This document shows, piece after piece, positions 30,235 to 39,760 of a DNA stretch of 64,000 nucleotides. The first letter of the stretch is position 1. Each line of letters opens with the position of its first letter. The position numbers were made by a program, and so were the translations under genes. The stretch is from Oscillospiraceae bacterium (GTDB taxonomy: Bacteria; Bacillota; Clostridia; Oscillospirales; Oscillospiraceae): the NCBI GenBank assembly GCA_021205095.1, contig JAJPYE010000047.1, positions 1-64,000 on the forward strand. Direction: 5' to 3'. The notes under the pieces are model-generated. The model was not told where the DNA came from. It made no database searches and saw only the letters and a program-made list of their open reading frames with translations.

Positions 30235-30575
30235 CCCTCGTCCTCTATCTGTATCACAATGCGGTGAGGCAGGCACACGATGGGTACCGCCCCGTCGGTT
30301 ATCTGTCCCTGGTTTACGCAGACCTGCTCGTCGCAGTCCGCCTCTATGACCTCGATGGCCCCGTGGCTGACCCGGATGGTGTTGTAGCCGTCCTCTGTTT
30401 CGATGGTGAACTCATAGGGTACCGCCACGGCGGACAGGTCGATCCGCTGGTATTCCTCCCCGTTCACATAGATCACCGCTTCCGTGCCGCCCGGCGCGCG
30501 CAGGAGATATACCCCCGCGCTCACGGCGGCCAGCGCCGCGAACAGCAGCGCGAAAAAGACTGTTTTGTGTTTCAT
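30231..30575 (-). CDS. NusG domain II-containing protein
   Basis: Small secreted/anchored protein with CDEQVCVNQGQITDGAVPIVCLPHRIVIQI typical of NusG_II. Confidence 0.85.
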   Translation of the reverse strand: MKHKTVFFALLFAALAAVSAGVYLLRAPGGTEAVIYVNGEEYQRIDLSAVAVPYEFTIETEDGYNTIRVSHGAIEVIEADCDEQVCVNQGQITDGAVPIVCLPHRIVIQIEDEG

Positions 30576-30672
30576 GGTTTACATCTTAATTTTTAAATTG
30601 TATAATGTCAACTAGATTGTATTAACTTTTTTGCCTGTTTTCTCAAATAGGCCCCCATAAGGAAGGTGGACT

Positions 30673-32508
30673 GTGGATCTATTGCGCTTGATTTTTGGAG
30701 AGACCGCCCCCTGGCTGGCGAGTCTGTCCCGCTTTATTCTGCCCCTGGTGTGCGTGGCCATCGTGGTGCGCTGCATACGCAGTATGCTCCGGGAGCGGTA
30801 TGAGCCGGAGACCTGGGCCTATCTCTATCTGCCGGGGGAGATCATGGTACCCCTGCGCCATTGGGAGTGTATTTTGGGCCGGGCCAAATCCGTGGACGGC
30901 CAACTGGACGACCCCTCGGTGGAGAAGCTCCATGCCTGTCTGATACGGGACGCCGCCGGGGGCTGGACGGTCTATAACCTGGGCCGGGGGGACACCTATG
31001 TTAACGGCGAGCCTGTGACGGCGGGGGGCGCGGCCCTGGCGGACGCGGACGTGCTGACCCTGGGGAAGGTTTCCGCCCGGTTCGTGGATCTGACGGAGGA
31101 GGAGCGGGCCGCCCTGCTGAAATACCGCCACGCCCCAGGCCGCCGGGTGCGCCCAGGGGCCACCATGCTGCTTTTGACTGTGCTGCAAATTCTGCTTGTT
31201 TTGCAGCAGCTTGTCTATAACGAGGACGCGGGAACCAGCGTGGCCATGGCCTTCGGCATTTTGTGCGCCGCCCAGTGGGTGTATTTCTGCGTCCTGCGGG
31301 CCTCCGGGCAGACGGGCTTTGAGCCGGAGACCCTGGGCTTCTTCCTGACCACCATCGGCCTGAGCGTGGCGGCATCCTCTGTGCCGGACGCAAGCTCCAT
31401 GATAAAGCAGGTGATTTTCATCCTGGCGGGCATCGTGCTGTTTCTGATTCTGGGCCTGTGGATCCGGGATCTGAAGCGGACAAAATCCCTGAACATGGTC
31501 GCTGCCGGGGCTTCTGTCATCCTGCTTGCCATCAACCTGATTTTCGCCCAGGTGACATATGGCGCTCAGAACTGGATCACCATCGGCGGCTCCTCCATTC
31601 AGCCCTCGGAATTTGTGAAGGTGCTGTATATTTATGCCAGCGCCGCCACCCTGGAGCGGCTGTTCGTGAACAAAAACCTGATTTTCTATATCGGCTTTTC
31701 CGCCGTCTGCGTGGGGGCTATGGCCCTGATGGGGGACTTCGGCGCGGCCCTGGTATTTTTCGTCACCTTCCTGGTCATCTCCTTTATGCGCTCCGGCAGC
31801 TTCGCCACCCTTTTCCTGGCCATCGGCGGCGCTGCCCTGGCCATCATGGTGGTGCTGTCCGCCCGGCCCTATGTGCTGGCCCGGTTCCAGACCTGGGGCC
31901 ACGCCTGGGAAGATATTTATGACACCGGTTATCAGCAGGTGCGGGCCATGAGCGCCGCCGCCAGCGGCGGCCTGTTCGGGCAGGGCTCCGGCAACGGCTG
32001 GCTGGTGGACGTGACCGCCGGGGACACGGACATGGTCTTCGGCGTGGTGTGCGAGGAGCTGGGACTGATCACCGGCCTTTGCTGCGTGGCTTCCATCCTG
32101 GCTCTGGCGGGCTTTGTGGTGAAAAACGCCTCGTCTGGCCGCTCCTCCTATTTCGTCATCGCGGCGGCGGCCTCCGTCACCGTTATGATGAGCCAGATGG
32201 CCCTGAACGTATTCGGCTCTATGGACATTCTGCCCTTCACCGGCGTCACCTTCCCCTTCGTGTCCCGCGGCGGCAGCAGCCTTCTGTCCTGCTGGATGCT
32301 GCTGGCCTTTATTAAAGGCTGCGACACCAGGGCGCGGGGCAGCTTTGCCGTAAAGCGGCCTGAGAAGTTCTCCGGCGGCGCAGGCGTGGAGGCGCAGGAG
32401 GACGAGGACTATGACGGGTACGATGAGTACGGCGAGTACGGCCCGAACAGTCATGCAGACCGCCGCCGGGCGGGGCGTGGCCGCCCCTACAGGGAGGATA
32501 ACCGATGA
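30673..32508 (+). CDS. FtsW/RodA/SpoVE-family SEDS protein with N-terminal FHA domain
   Basis: FHA-like ECILGRAKSVDGQLDDPSVEKLHACLIRDAAGGWTVYNLGRGDTYVNGEPV; SEDS motifs GGSSIQPSEFVKV, FPFVSRGGSSLLSCW. Confidence 0.9.
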   Translation: MDLLRLIFGETAPWLASLSRFILPLVCVAIVVRCIRSMLRERYEPETWAYLYLPGEIMVPLRHWECILGRAKSVDGQLDDPSVEKLHACLIRDAAGGWTVYNLGRGDTYVNGEPVTAGGAALADADVLTLGKVSARFVDLTEEERAALLKYRHAPGRRVRPGATMLLLTVLQILLVLQQLVYNEDAGTSVAMAFGILCAAQWVYFCVLRASGQTGFEPETLGFFLTTIGLSVAASSVPDASSMIKQVIFILAGIVLFLILGLWIRDLKRTKSLNMVAAGASVILLAINLIFAQVTYGAQNWITIGGSSIQPSEFVKVLYIYASAATLERLFVNKNLIFYIGFSAVCVGAMALMGDFGAALVFFVTFLVISFMRSGSFATLFLAIGGAALAIMVVLSARPYVLARFQTWGHAWEDIYDTGYQQVRAMSAAASGGLFGQGSGNGWLVDVTAGDTDMVFGVVCEELGLITGLCCVASILALAGFVVKNASSGRSSYFVIAAAASVTVMMSQMALNVFGSMDILPFTGVTFPFVSRGGSSLLSCWMLLAFIKGCDTRARGSFAVKRPEKFSGGAGVEAQEDEDYDGYDEYGEYGPNSHADRRRAGRGRPYREDNR

Positions 32509-33818
32509 AAAAAGTTACCAATCGTGCCGCCGCTGTGATGATTTTGCTGGCCCTGATCCTGGTGGGCATGGGGGTGTATATCTTCCGCCTCGTCCGGGAC
32601 GGGGGCGACTGGGCCTCCTTCTACGCCAACGACAGCGTCTACACAAACGGCTCGCTGAACAGCGGCTCCATCACGGACAGAAACGACGTCGTTCTGGCTA
32701 CGGCCAGCGAGGGGGGCGTCTCCTTCGCGGACAGCAGCGCCGTGCGCACCGCCTGCCTTCATGTGGTGGGGGACATAAACGGCAACATCGGCACCGGGGC
32801 GCTGAACGCCTTCCGCTCGGAGCTTGTGAACTATAGCTTTCTCACCGGCACCACCACCGGCGGGGGGACGGTGAAGCTTTCCATCGACGCGGAGCTGAAC
32901 GTTACGGCCTATAACGCCCTGAACGGGCAAAAGGGGACGGTGTTGGTCTATAATTACGAGACGGGCCAGATCCTCTGCATGGTGTCCACCCCGGCCTATG
33001 ACCCGGAGTACGGCTTTGACAGCACGGACAGCTCCTATGACGGGGTCTATATCAACCGGGGACTCAGCGCCACCTACGTGCCGGGATCTGTGTTCAAGCT
33101 GGTGACGATGGCGGCGGCCATCGAGAACATCTCCGATATATGGAGCCAGACCTTCACCTGCACCGGCAGCACCACCATCGGCGGCCAGACCGTCACCTGC
33201 TCCGGCACCCACGGCACCCAGACGGTGGAGCAGGCCCTGGCCAATTCCTGCAATGTGGCCTTTGCGGAAATCTCCGTCCAGCTTGGGGGCGATACCATTG
33301 CGGAGTACGCCGAGGCCTACGGCCTGACCAGCAGCCACACCATAAATGGCCAGATCACTACCGCCGCCGGGAGCGTCACCAGCGCCCAGGGAGACGACAA
33401 CAGCACCGCCTGGGAGGGCATCGGCCAGTATGAGGACTTGGTGAATCCCTATGCCCTGCTGCGGCTGGTGGGGGCCATCGCCAACGGCGGCACGGTGGTG
33501 GAGCCGTCCCTTTTGTATGGAAAATCCGCCGGAACCACCAAGCTGATGGACAGCGCCACGGCCAGCACTCTCTCCGAGATGATGAGCTATAACGTGGAGT
33601 ACCACTACGGCTCCGGCAGCTATCCCGGCCTGGAAATGCACGCCAAAACCGGCACCGCCGAGGTGGGGGACGGCACCTCCCACGCCTGGTTCGCCGGGTT
33701 CATCACCAATTCTGACGCGCCCCTGGCCTTCGTGGTCATGGTGGAAAACGGCGGCGGCGGCTACGCCGTGGCCTCCCCCATCGCAAACACCGTCCTGCAG
33801 CAGGCGGTCTTTGGATAA
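32505..33818 (+). CDS. Class B penicillin-binding protein (PbpA-like transpeptidase)
   Basis: SVFK (SxxK), SCN, KTGTAE motifs; single N-terminal TM; ATGA coupling with upstream SEDS gene. Confidence 0.93.
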   Translation: MKKVTNRAAAVMILLALILVGMGVYIFRLVRDGGDWASFYANDSVYTNGSLNSGSITDRNDVVLATASEGGVSFADSSAVRTACLHVVGDINGNIGTGALNAFRSELVNYSFLTGTTTGGGTVKLSIDAELNVTAYNALNGQKGTVLVYNYETGQILCMVSTPAYDPEYGFDSTDSSYDGVYINRGLSATYVPGSVFKLVTMAAAIENISDIWSQTFTCTGSTTIGGQTVTCSGTHGTQTVEQALANSCNVAFAEISVQLGGDTIAEYAEAYGLTSSHTINGQITTAAGSVTSAQGDDNSTAWEGIGQYEDLVNPYALLRLVGAIANGGTVVEPSLLYGKSAGTTKLMDSATASTLSEMMSYNVEYHYGSGSYPGLEMHAKTGTAEVGDGTSHAWFAGFITNSDAPLAFVVMVENGGGGYAVASPIANTVLQQAVFG

Positions 33819-33864
33819 ATAAGAGGCGGGCCTGCGTCGGCCCGCTGGGAAAGTATTTTGAATT

Positions 33865-35730
33865 ATGATAGACATTTCACTCCACAACGTAAAAAAGAGC
33901 TTCGGGGGCAATGAGATCCTCCGGGATGTCTCCTTTGAGATAAACCAGGGGGAGCGGGTGGCCCTTTTGGGGCCGAACGGGGCGGGAAAGTCCACCATCC
34001 TGAACCTGATTACCGGGGCGCTGGAGCCGGACGAGGGGGAGATCGTCACGGCCCCTGGCAAGCGCATCGGCCTGATCTCCCAGATCCCCGTCTATCCCGC
34101 CGGGTACACCACGGAGGACGTGCTGCGCTCCGCCTTCCGCCATCTGGACGAGCTGCGGGAGCGGCTGACCGCACTGGAGACGGCCATGCAGACGGACGAC
34201 AGCCCCGCCACGCTGGCGAAATACGACGCCCTGACGGCGGAATATGAGCGGCTGGGAGGCTACAGCGCGGACTACGAGCGGGAGCGGGTGGCAAACGGCC
34301 TGGAGCTGACCCCCGCCATGCGTAGCCAGAGCTTTGAGAGCCTGTCCGGCGGGGAGAAGACCAGAGTGAACCTGGCACGGCTCCTGCTGGAGGACACGGA
34401 CATCCTCCTGCTGGACGAGCCGACAAACCATCTGGATTTGAAAAGCACGCAATGGCTGGAGGATTTTCTCCTGCATTTCCACGGCACCGTGTTCACCGTC
34501 AGCCATGACCGCTGGTTTCTGGACACCATTGCCCAGCGCATCATCGAGCTGGCGGACGGCCAGTGCCAGTTTTACGCGGGAAATTACAGCTTTTACCTGA
34601 CGGAAAAGCAGCGCCGGTATCAGGAGCTGCGTCGCCAGTATGAAAAAAACCAGAAGGAGATCGCCCACTTGGAGGAGGCGGCGGATAAGCTGCACCTGTG
34701 GGCCTTTCTGGGAAACGACAAGCTCCACAAGCGGGCCTTTTCCATGGAAAAGCGAATCGCCAAGCTGCAAACCGCCCCCCGGCCCCAAAAGGAACGGACG
34801 CTTTCCGCCCGGTTCAAGGAGCAGGATTTCCAGGGGGACGAGGTGCTGCTGGCGGAGGGGCTGGAAAAATCCTTCGGGACGCGGACGCTGTTTTCCGGGC
34901 TGGAGCTTCTCATCCGTCCGGGGGAGCATATCGCCGTCATGGGGGACAACGGCACGGGGAAGTCCACCCTGATAAAAATTCTTCTGGGGGAGCTTGCGCC
35001 GGACGAGGGCTTTGTCCGGCTTGGCCCCTCCGTCAAGGCGGCCTACCTGCCCCAGCTCGTCACCTTCTCCCACCCGGAGCGCTCGGCCCTGGACACCCTG
35101 ATTTATGATGACAGGGCCACCCCCCAGCAGGCACGCGACCGGCTGGCCGCCTTTAACTTCCGGGGGGAGGACGCGCTAAAAGCGGTGGGAACCCTGTCCG
35201 GCGGGGAACAGAGCCGCCTGCGCCTGTGTATGCTGATGAAGGACGACATCAGCCTTCTTGTGCTGGACGAGCCGACCAACCACCTGGACATCGCCAGCCG
35301 GGAGTGGATAGAGCAGGCCATCTCCGAATACGGGGGCACGCTGCTGTTTGTGAGCCACGACCGATGGTTTGTGGATCGCTTTGCCGACCGCATCTGGGAG
35401 CTGCACGACGGCACGGTCACGGATTTTCAGGGGGATTATCAGGCCTATCAGGACTATAAGGCCCGGCAGACGGACATCACCCGCGCCGCCAAGCGGAAGG
35501 AGCCAAAGGAAAAGGCCCCCCGCCCGTCCCGTCCCGCCGACCGCTCCAAGCAGCTTGCCAAGGCGGAGCGGGAGATTGAAAAGCTGGAGGGAGAGCTGGC
35601 CCGCCTGGAGGCCCAGGAGCAGGAAAACGCCACCGACTACCAAAAGCTCATGGAGCTTGCGGAGGAAAAGGCCGTCCTACAGGAAAAGCTGGACGAAGCC
35701 TATGACCGCTGGGCCGCGCTTTCGGAATGA
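33865..35730 (+). CDS. ABC-F family ATP-binding cassette protein
   Basis: Two ABC domains (GPNGAGKST / GDNGTGKST, two LSGGE signatures), DEPTNHLD twice, no TM. Confidence 0.94.
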   Translation: MIDISLHNVKKSFGGNEILRDVSFEINQGERVALLGPNGAGKSTILNLITGALEPDEGEIVTAPGKRIGLISQIPVYPAGYTTEDVLRSAFRHLDELRERLTALETAMQTDDSPATLAKYDALTAEYERLGGYSADYERERVANGLELTPAMRSQSFESLSGGEKTRVNLARLLLEDTDILLLDEPTNHLDLKSTQWLEDFLLHFHGTVFTVSHDRWFLDTIAQRIIELADGQCQFYAGNYSFYLTEKQRRYQELRRQYEKNQKEIAHLEEAADKLHLWAFLGNDKLHKRAFSMEKRIAKLQTAPRPQKERTLSARFKEQDFQGDEVLLAEGLEKSFGTRTLFSGLELLIRPGEHIAVMGDNGTGKSTLIKILLGELAPDEGFVRLGPSVKAAYLPQLVTFSHPERSALDTLIYDDRATPQQARDRLAAFNFRGEDALKAVGTLSGGEQSRLRLCMLMKDDISLLVLDEPTNHLDIASREWIEQAISEYGGTLLFVSHDRWFVDRFADRIWELHDGTVTDFQGDYQAYQDYKARQTDITRAAKRKEPKEKAPRPSRPADRSKQLAKAEREIEKLEGELARLEAQEQENATDYQKLMELAEEKAVLQEKLDEAYDRWAALSE

Positions 35731-35766
35731 AGGGGCCTTCCGCCAGTTTTGATTATTGTGACGTAA

Positions 35767-35803
35767 ACAGGGAGCGACAGCCAAAACCGCTGTCGCTCCC
35801 TGT
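35767..35803. terminator. Bidirectional terminator between ABC-F and nitroreductase genes
   Basis: CAGGGAGCGACAG-ccaaaac-cgCTGTCGCTCCCTG. Confidence 0.7.
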
Positions 35804-35811
35804 GTTTGTTC

Positions 35812-36354
35812 TCAGAGAAATTCCGCCAGCTCCTCCACGCCCTTGCGTTTGGGGGCCTCCGGGGTCTCGGCGGGGTGGCCCAGGGCAATCAATGCGGAGA
35901 CGGAACGGTCCTCCGGCAGAGACAGGGCCTGGGCCGTCAGGGCCGGGTCGTATATGCCCATGATGACCGTTCCCAGTCCCCGCTCATGGGCGGCCAGGCA
36001 GAAGGTCTGGGCGGCGACACCGGCATCGAAGCTCTGCCAGTGGGTTCTTTTGGCGGTGGAGAAGCCGCCGTCCCGTTCATAGCCGGAGCGGCCCTCTATG
36101 GTGACGAGGGCAATCAGCGCCGGGGCCTGGGTGATGATGCGCCGGTTGGAGGCGTGGCCCATAACGCAGGTGTCGGCAATTTTGGCCTTCAGATCTGGAT
36201 CCAGCACGGCGATATAGCGGGCGGTCTGGGTGTTTTTCCAGCTTGGGGCATAGGCGGCGGTCTCAATCAGGGCGGCAATGTCCTCCCGTGTCACCGGCTG
36301 GTCGGTAAACCGGCGGATGCTTCTTCTTGTTCGCAGACAGTCTACAGCGTCCAT
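35812..36354 (-). CDS. Nitroreductase family protein
   Basis: RRSIRRFTDQPV, APSWKNTQTARYI; ~180 aa. Confidence 0.92.
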   Translation of the reverse strand: MDAVDCLRTRRSIRRFTDQPVTREDIAALIETAAYAPSWKNTQTARYIAVLDPDLKAKIADTCVMGHASNRRIITQAPALIALVTIEGRSGYERDGGFSTAKRTHWQSFDAGVAAQTFCLAAHERGLGTVIMGIYDPALTAQALSLPEDRSVSALIALGHPAETPEAPKRKGVEELAEFL

Positions 36355-36402
36355 AATCAGGCTCCTTTTGATGATGTTCCGATGTTTGTAGGCAAGCCCC
36401 TT

Positions 36403-37920
36403 TTACCGGGCGGCGCCAAACTGAAAGGTGCGGTATTGGATGGCCTCCGCCAGGTGCTGAGGCTGGATGGATTCGGAGCCGTCCAGGTCGGCGATGGTGC
36501 GGGCTACCCGGAGGATGCGGTCGTAGCTTCTGGCCGTCAGGCCCAGGGAATCGAAGGCGGAACGCATCAGGCCGGAGCCTGCCTCGTCCAGGGCGCAGAA
36601 CTGCTCCATAGCGCCGGGGGTCATGCGGGCGTTTTCTTCAAAGCTCTCCCCCGCGAAGCGGCGGCGCTGTATCTCACGGGCGGCATTCACCCGCTCTCGG
36701 ATGGCGGCGGAGGATTCCCCGTCCGGGCGGGCCTCCAGCTCCTCAAACTCCAGGGCCGGAACCTCCACGGTGATGTCGATCCTGTCCAGCAGCGGGCCGG
36801 AGACCTTGGCCTGATATGCCTGGACGGATTTGGCCGAGCAGCGGCACCGGCCTGAGGGATGGCCGTACCACCCGCAGCGGCAGGGATTCATGGCGCAGAC
36901 CAGCATGAACCGGCTGGGATAGGTCACAGAGCCGGAGGCGCGGGAGACGGTGATCTCTCCCTCCTCCAGGGGCTGGCGGAGCAGCTCGATCACGTCCCGG
37001 TGAAATTCCGGCAGCTCGTCCAGAAACAGTACCCCGTTGTGGGCAAGGCTCATCTCCCCCGGTTTCAGATCCGCCCCGCCGCCCAGGGCCTGGCGGGAGG
37101 CGGTCTGGTTGGGAGCGCGGAAGGGTCGGTGGGATACCACCGGCTCCGCCTGGCTTGTCAGCCCGGCCACCGACCATATGGCTGTGGTTCCCAGGGCCTC
37201 GGCCCGGCTCATGTCCGGCAGGATGCCCGGCAAACGCTTGGCCAGCATGGACTTTCCCGCTCCCGGCGGCCCTACCATCAGCACGTTATGGCCTCCGGCG
37301 GCGGCTACCTCCAGGGCGCGCTTCACGTTTTCCTGACCCTTGACCTCCCGAAAATCCGGCCCCAGGTCGGCGGTGGGCAGAATATCCCGCGGCGCAAGGG
37401 GCTTAATTTGCGTCTGACCGCTCAAATGCTCATGGAGCTGACGGACGTTCTCCACCGGGTAGACCTCAAGCCCCTGGGCGTAGGCTGCCTCCGGGGCGTT
37501 CATGGCGGGCAGGAACAGCCGCCTGGCCCCGGCCTTCTTCGCGGCCAGAGCCATGGGCAGAGCGCCGGGAACGGGCCGAAGCTGCCCGGTCAGGGACAGC
37601 TCCCCGAAGAACATGTCGTCCTCCCTGGGAGTGGGGATCTGCCGGGAGGCGGCCAGTATCCCCAGCAGCACCGGCAGGTCATAGACCGTGCCGGCCTTTT
37701 TTGTGTCCGCCGGGGCGAGGTTCACCGTGATGCGGCTGACGGGGAAGTCGTAGCCGTTCTGTTTCACGGCGGCACGCACCCGGTCGCCCGCCTCCTTCAC
37801 GGCGGCGTCCGGCAGCCCCACAATGTCCAGCCTGGGCAGACCGTTGGAGATGGAAACCTCCAGCTCCACCTCATAGCCTCCTATGCCCTTGATCCCCAGG
37901 GAACGAATCCGCGCATACAC
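36403..37920 (-). CDS. YifB/ComM family Mg-chelatase-like AAA ATPase
   Basis: MYARIRSLGIKGIGGYEVELEVSISNGLPRLDIVGLPDAAVKEA, GPPGAGKSMLAKRLPGILP. Confidence 0.95.
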   Translation of the reverse strand: MYARIRSLGIKGIGGYEVELEVSISNGLPRLDIVGLPDAAVKEAGDRVRAAVKQNGYDFPVSRITVNLAPADTKKAGTVYDLPVLLGILAASRQIPTPREDDMFFGELSLTGQLRPVPGALPMALAAKKAGARRLFLPAMNAPEAAYAQGLEVYPVENVRQLHEHLSGQTQIKPLAPRDILPTADLGPDFREVKGQENVKRALEVAAAGGHNVLMVGPPGAGKSMLAKRLPGILPDMSRAEALGTTAIWSVAGLTSQAEPVVSHRPFRAPNQTASRQALGGGADLKPGEMSLAHNGVLFLDELPEFHRDVIELLRQPLEEGEITVSRASGSVTYPSRFMLVCAMNPCRCGWYGHPSGRCRCSAKSVQAYQAKVSGPLLDRIDITVEVPALEFEELEARPDGESSAAIRERVNAAREIQRRRFAGESFEENARMTPGAMEQFCALDEAGSGLMRSAFDSLGLTARSYDRILRVARTIADLDGSESIQPQHLAEAIQYRTFQFGAAR

Positions 37921-37984
37921 AGAAAATCCCCTCCTTTTTCAAAATACTGGCCGCGCTGTGCGCGGCCAGCAAAAGGCTTCAAGA

Positions 37985-39760
37985 TTACTTTTCATCGGAG
38001 ACGAGCGCGATGTGCAGCTCGTCGAGCTGACTCTGCTCCACGGCGGAGGGAGCGCCCATCATCAGATCCTGGGCGTTTTTGTTCATGGGGAAGGGGATGA
38101 TCTCCCGGATGGACGGCTCTCCGGCCAGGAGCATGACCATGCGATCTACGCCGGGAGCGATGCCCGCGTGGGGCGGCGCGCCGTAGCAGAAGGCGTTGTA
38201 CATGGCGGGGAACTTGGCCTTCACGTCCTCTTCCGTCAGGCGGACAAGCTCAAAGGCCTTGACCATAATATCCGGGTCGTGATTGCGCACCGCGCCGGAG
38301 GAAAGCTCCACGCCGTTGCAAACTAGGTCGTACTGATAGGCGTAAATATCCAGAGGGTCGACCTCGCCCCGCTGGGCCTTTTCCAGAATCTCTAATCCCC
38401 CGTTCGGCATGGAGAAGGGGTTGTGACAGAACTCCAGCTCGCCGGATTCCTCCCCGATCTCAAACATGGGGAAGTCCACGATCCAGCAGAACTCGTACCG
38501 CTCCTCGTCCATATGGCCGGGAACGGCGGCGCCCAGCATTTTCCGGGCCACGCCTGCGGTCTTCTGGGCCTCGCTCAGGGTTCCCGCGCTGATAAGGGCG
38601 AGACCGCCCGGCTCCAAACCAAGAGCCCTCAGCTCCGTCTCCCGGCCTGCCAGGAATTTCGCCACGCCGCCCACCAGCGCGCCGTTTTCGTCCATGCGCA
38701 CCCAATAGGGCTTTTTTCCCGCCTGAACGGCCACGTCGTCGCAGAGCTTGTCGATCTGCTTGCGGGTCAGGCTGGCCCCGGAGCAGGGGACGAGCTTCAC
38801 CGACGCAGCGGACTGAAACGGCTCAAACTCTGTCTCCCTGGCCAGGGCGGTCATGTCCCGGACGGTCAGGTCGATGCGCAGGTCGGGCTTGTCCGTGCCG
38901 TAGGTCTCCATGGCGTCGTGATAGGAGATGCGCCGGAAGGGGGCCGCGGAGGCGATGTCGTATGTGCCGTATTTGGCGAAAATGGGAGGCAGCACGTCCT
39001 CCATCACGGCGAACACATCCTCCTGGGTGGCGAAGGCCATCTCCATGTCCAACTGATAGAACTCGCCGGGGGAGCGGTCGCCGCGGGCGTCCTCATCCCG
39101 GAAGCAGGGGGCAATCTGGAAATAGCGGTCAAAGCCGGAGGTCATCAGAAGCTGCTTGAACTGCTGGGGGGCCTGAGGCAGGGCATAGAACTTGCCGGGA
39201 TGCTTCCGGGCCGGGACAAGATAGTCCCTGGCTCCCTCCGGGGAGGAGGCGGTCAGGATGGGGGTGGTGATTTCCAGAAATCCATGGGCCGTCATGGCGG
39301 CGCGCAGGGCGGCCACCACGTTGCAGCGCAGGATGATGTTCTGCTTCACGGCGGGGTTTCTCAGGTCGAGATAGCGGTATTTCAGCCGCAGGCTCTCGTC
39401 CGCCTCCCTGCTGCGGTTTATCTCAAAGGGCAGCTCGTTATAGTGGCAGCGGCCCAGCACCTCGATCTTTTCCGGCACGACCTCGACGTCGCCGGTGTCT
39501 TGGCGGGGGTTCTTGCTGGCCCGCTCCCGCACCACGCCCTCGATGGAGATGGTACTCTCCTTGGTGATGGCCCGGAAGGCCTTCACCATGTCCTCTGTTT
39601 CGGCGACCGCCTGGGTGGTGCCGTAAAAGTCCCGCAGCACCACAAAGGCGAGGCTTGCGCCCACCTCCCGGAGGTTTTCCATCCAGCCAACCAGCTTCAC
39701 CCGCTGGCCGACATGCTCCATCCGCAGCTCGTTGCAGGTATGTGTCCGCATCTGTGTCAT
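37985..39760 (-). CDS. aspS: Aspartyl-tRNA synthetase
   Basis: Class II motifs (FRDEDARGDRSPGEFYQLDMEMAF, GIAPGVDRMVML). Confidence 0.97.
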   Translation of the reverse strand: MTQMRTHTCNELRMEHVGQRVKLVGWMENLREVGASLAFVVLRDFYGTTQAVAETEDMVKAFRAITKESTISIEGVVRERASKNPRQDTGDVEVVPEKIEVLGRCHYNELPFEINRSREADESLRLKYRYLDLRNPAVKQNIILRCNVVAALRAAMTAHGFLEITTPILTASSPEGARDYLVPARKHPGKFYALPQAPQQFKQLLMTSGFDRYFQIAPCFRDEDARGDRSPGEFYQLDMEMAFATQEDVFAVMEDVLPPIFAKYGTYDIASAAPFRRISYHDAMETYGTDKPDLRIDLTVRDMTALARETEFEPFQSAASVKLVPCSGASLTRKQIDKLCDDVAVQAGKKPYWVRMDENGALVGGVAKFLAGRETELRALGLEPGGLALISAGTLSEAQKTAGVARKMLGAAVPGHMDEERYEFCWIVDFPMFEIGEESGELEFCHNPFSMPNGGLEILEKAQRGEVDPLDIYAYQYDLVCNGVELSSGAVRNHDPDIMVKAFELVRLTEEDVKAKFPAMYNAFCYGAPPHAGIAPGVDRMVMLLAGEPSIREIIPFPMNKNAQDLMMGAPSAVEQSQLDELHIALVSDEK

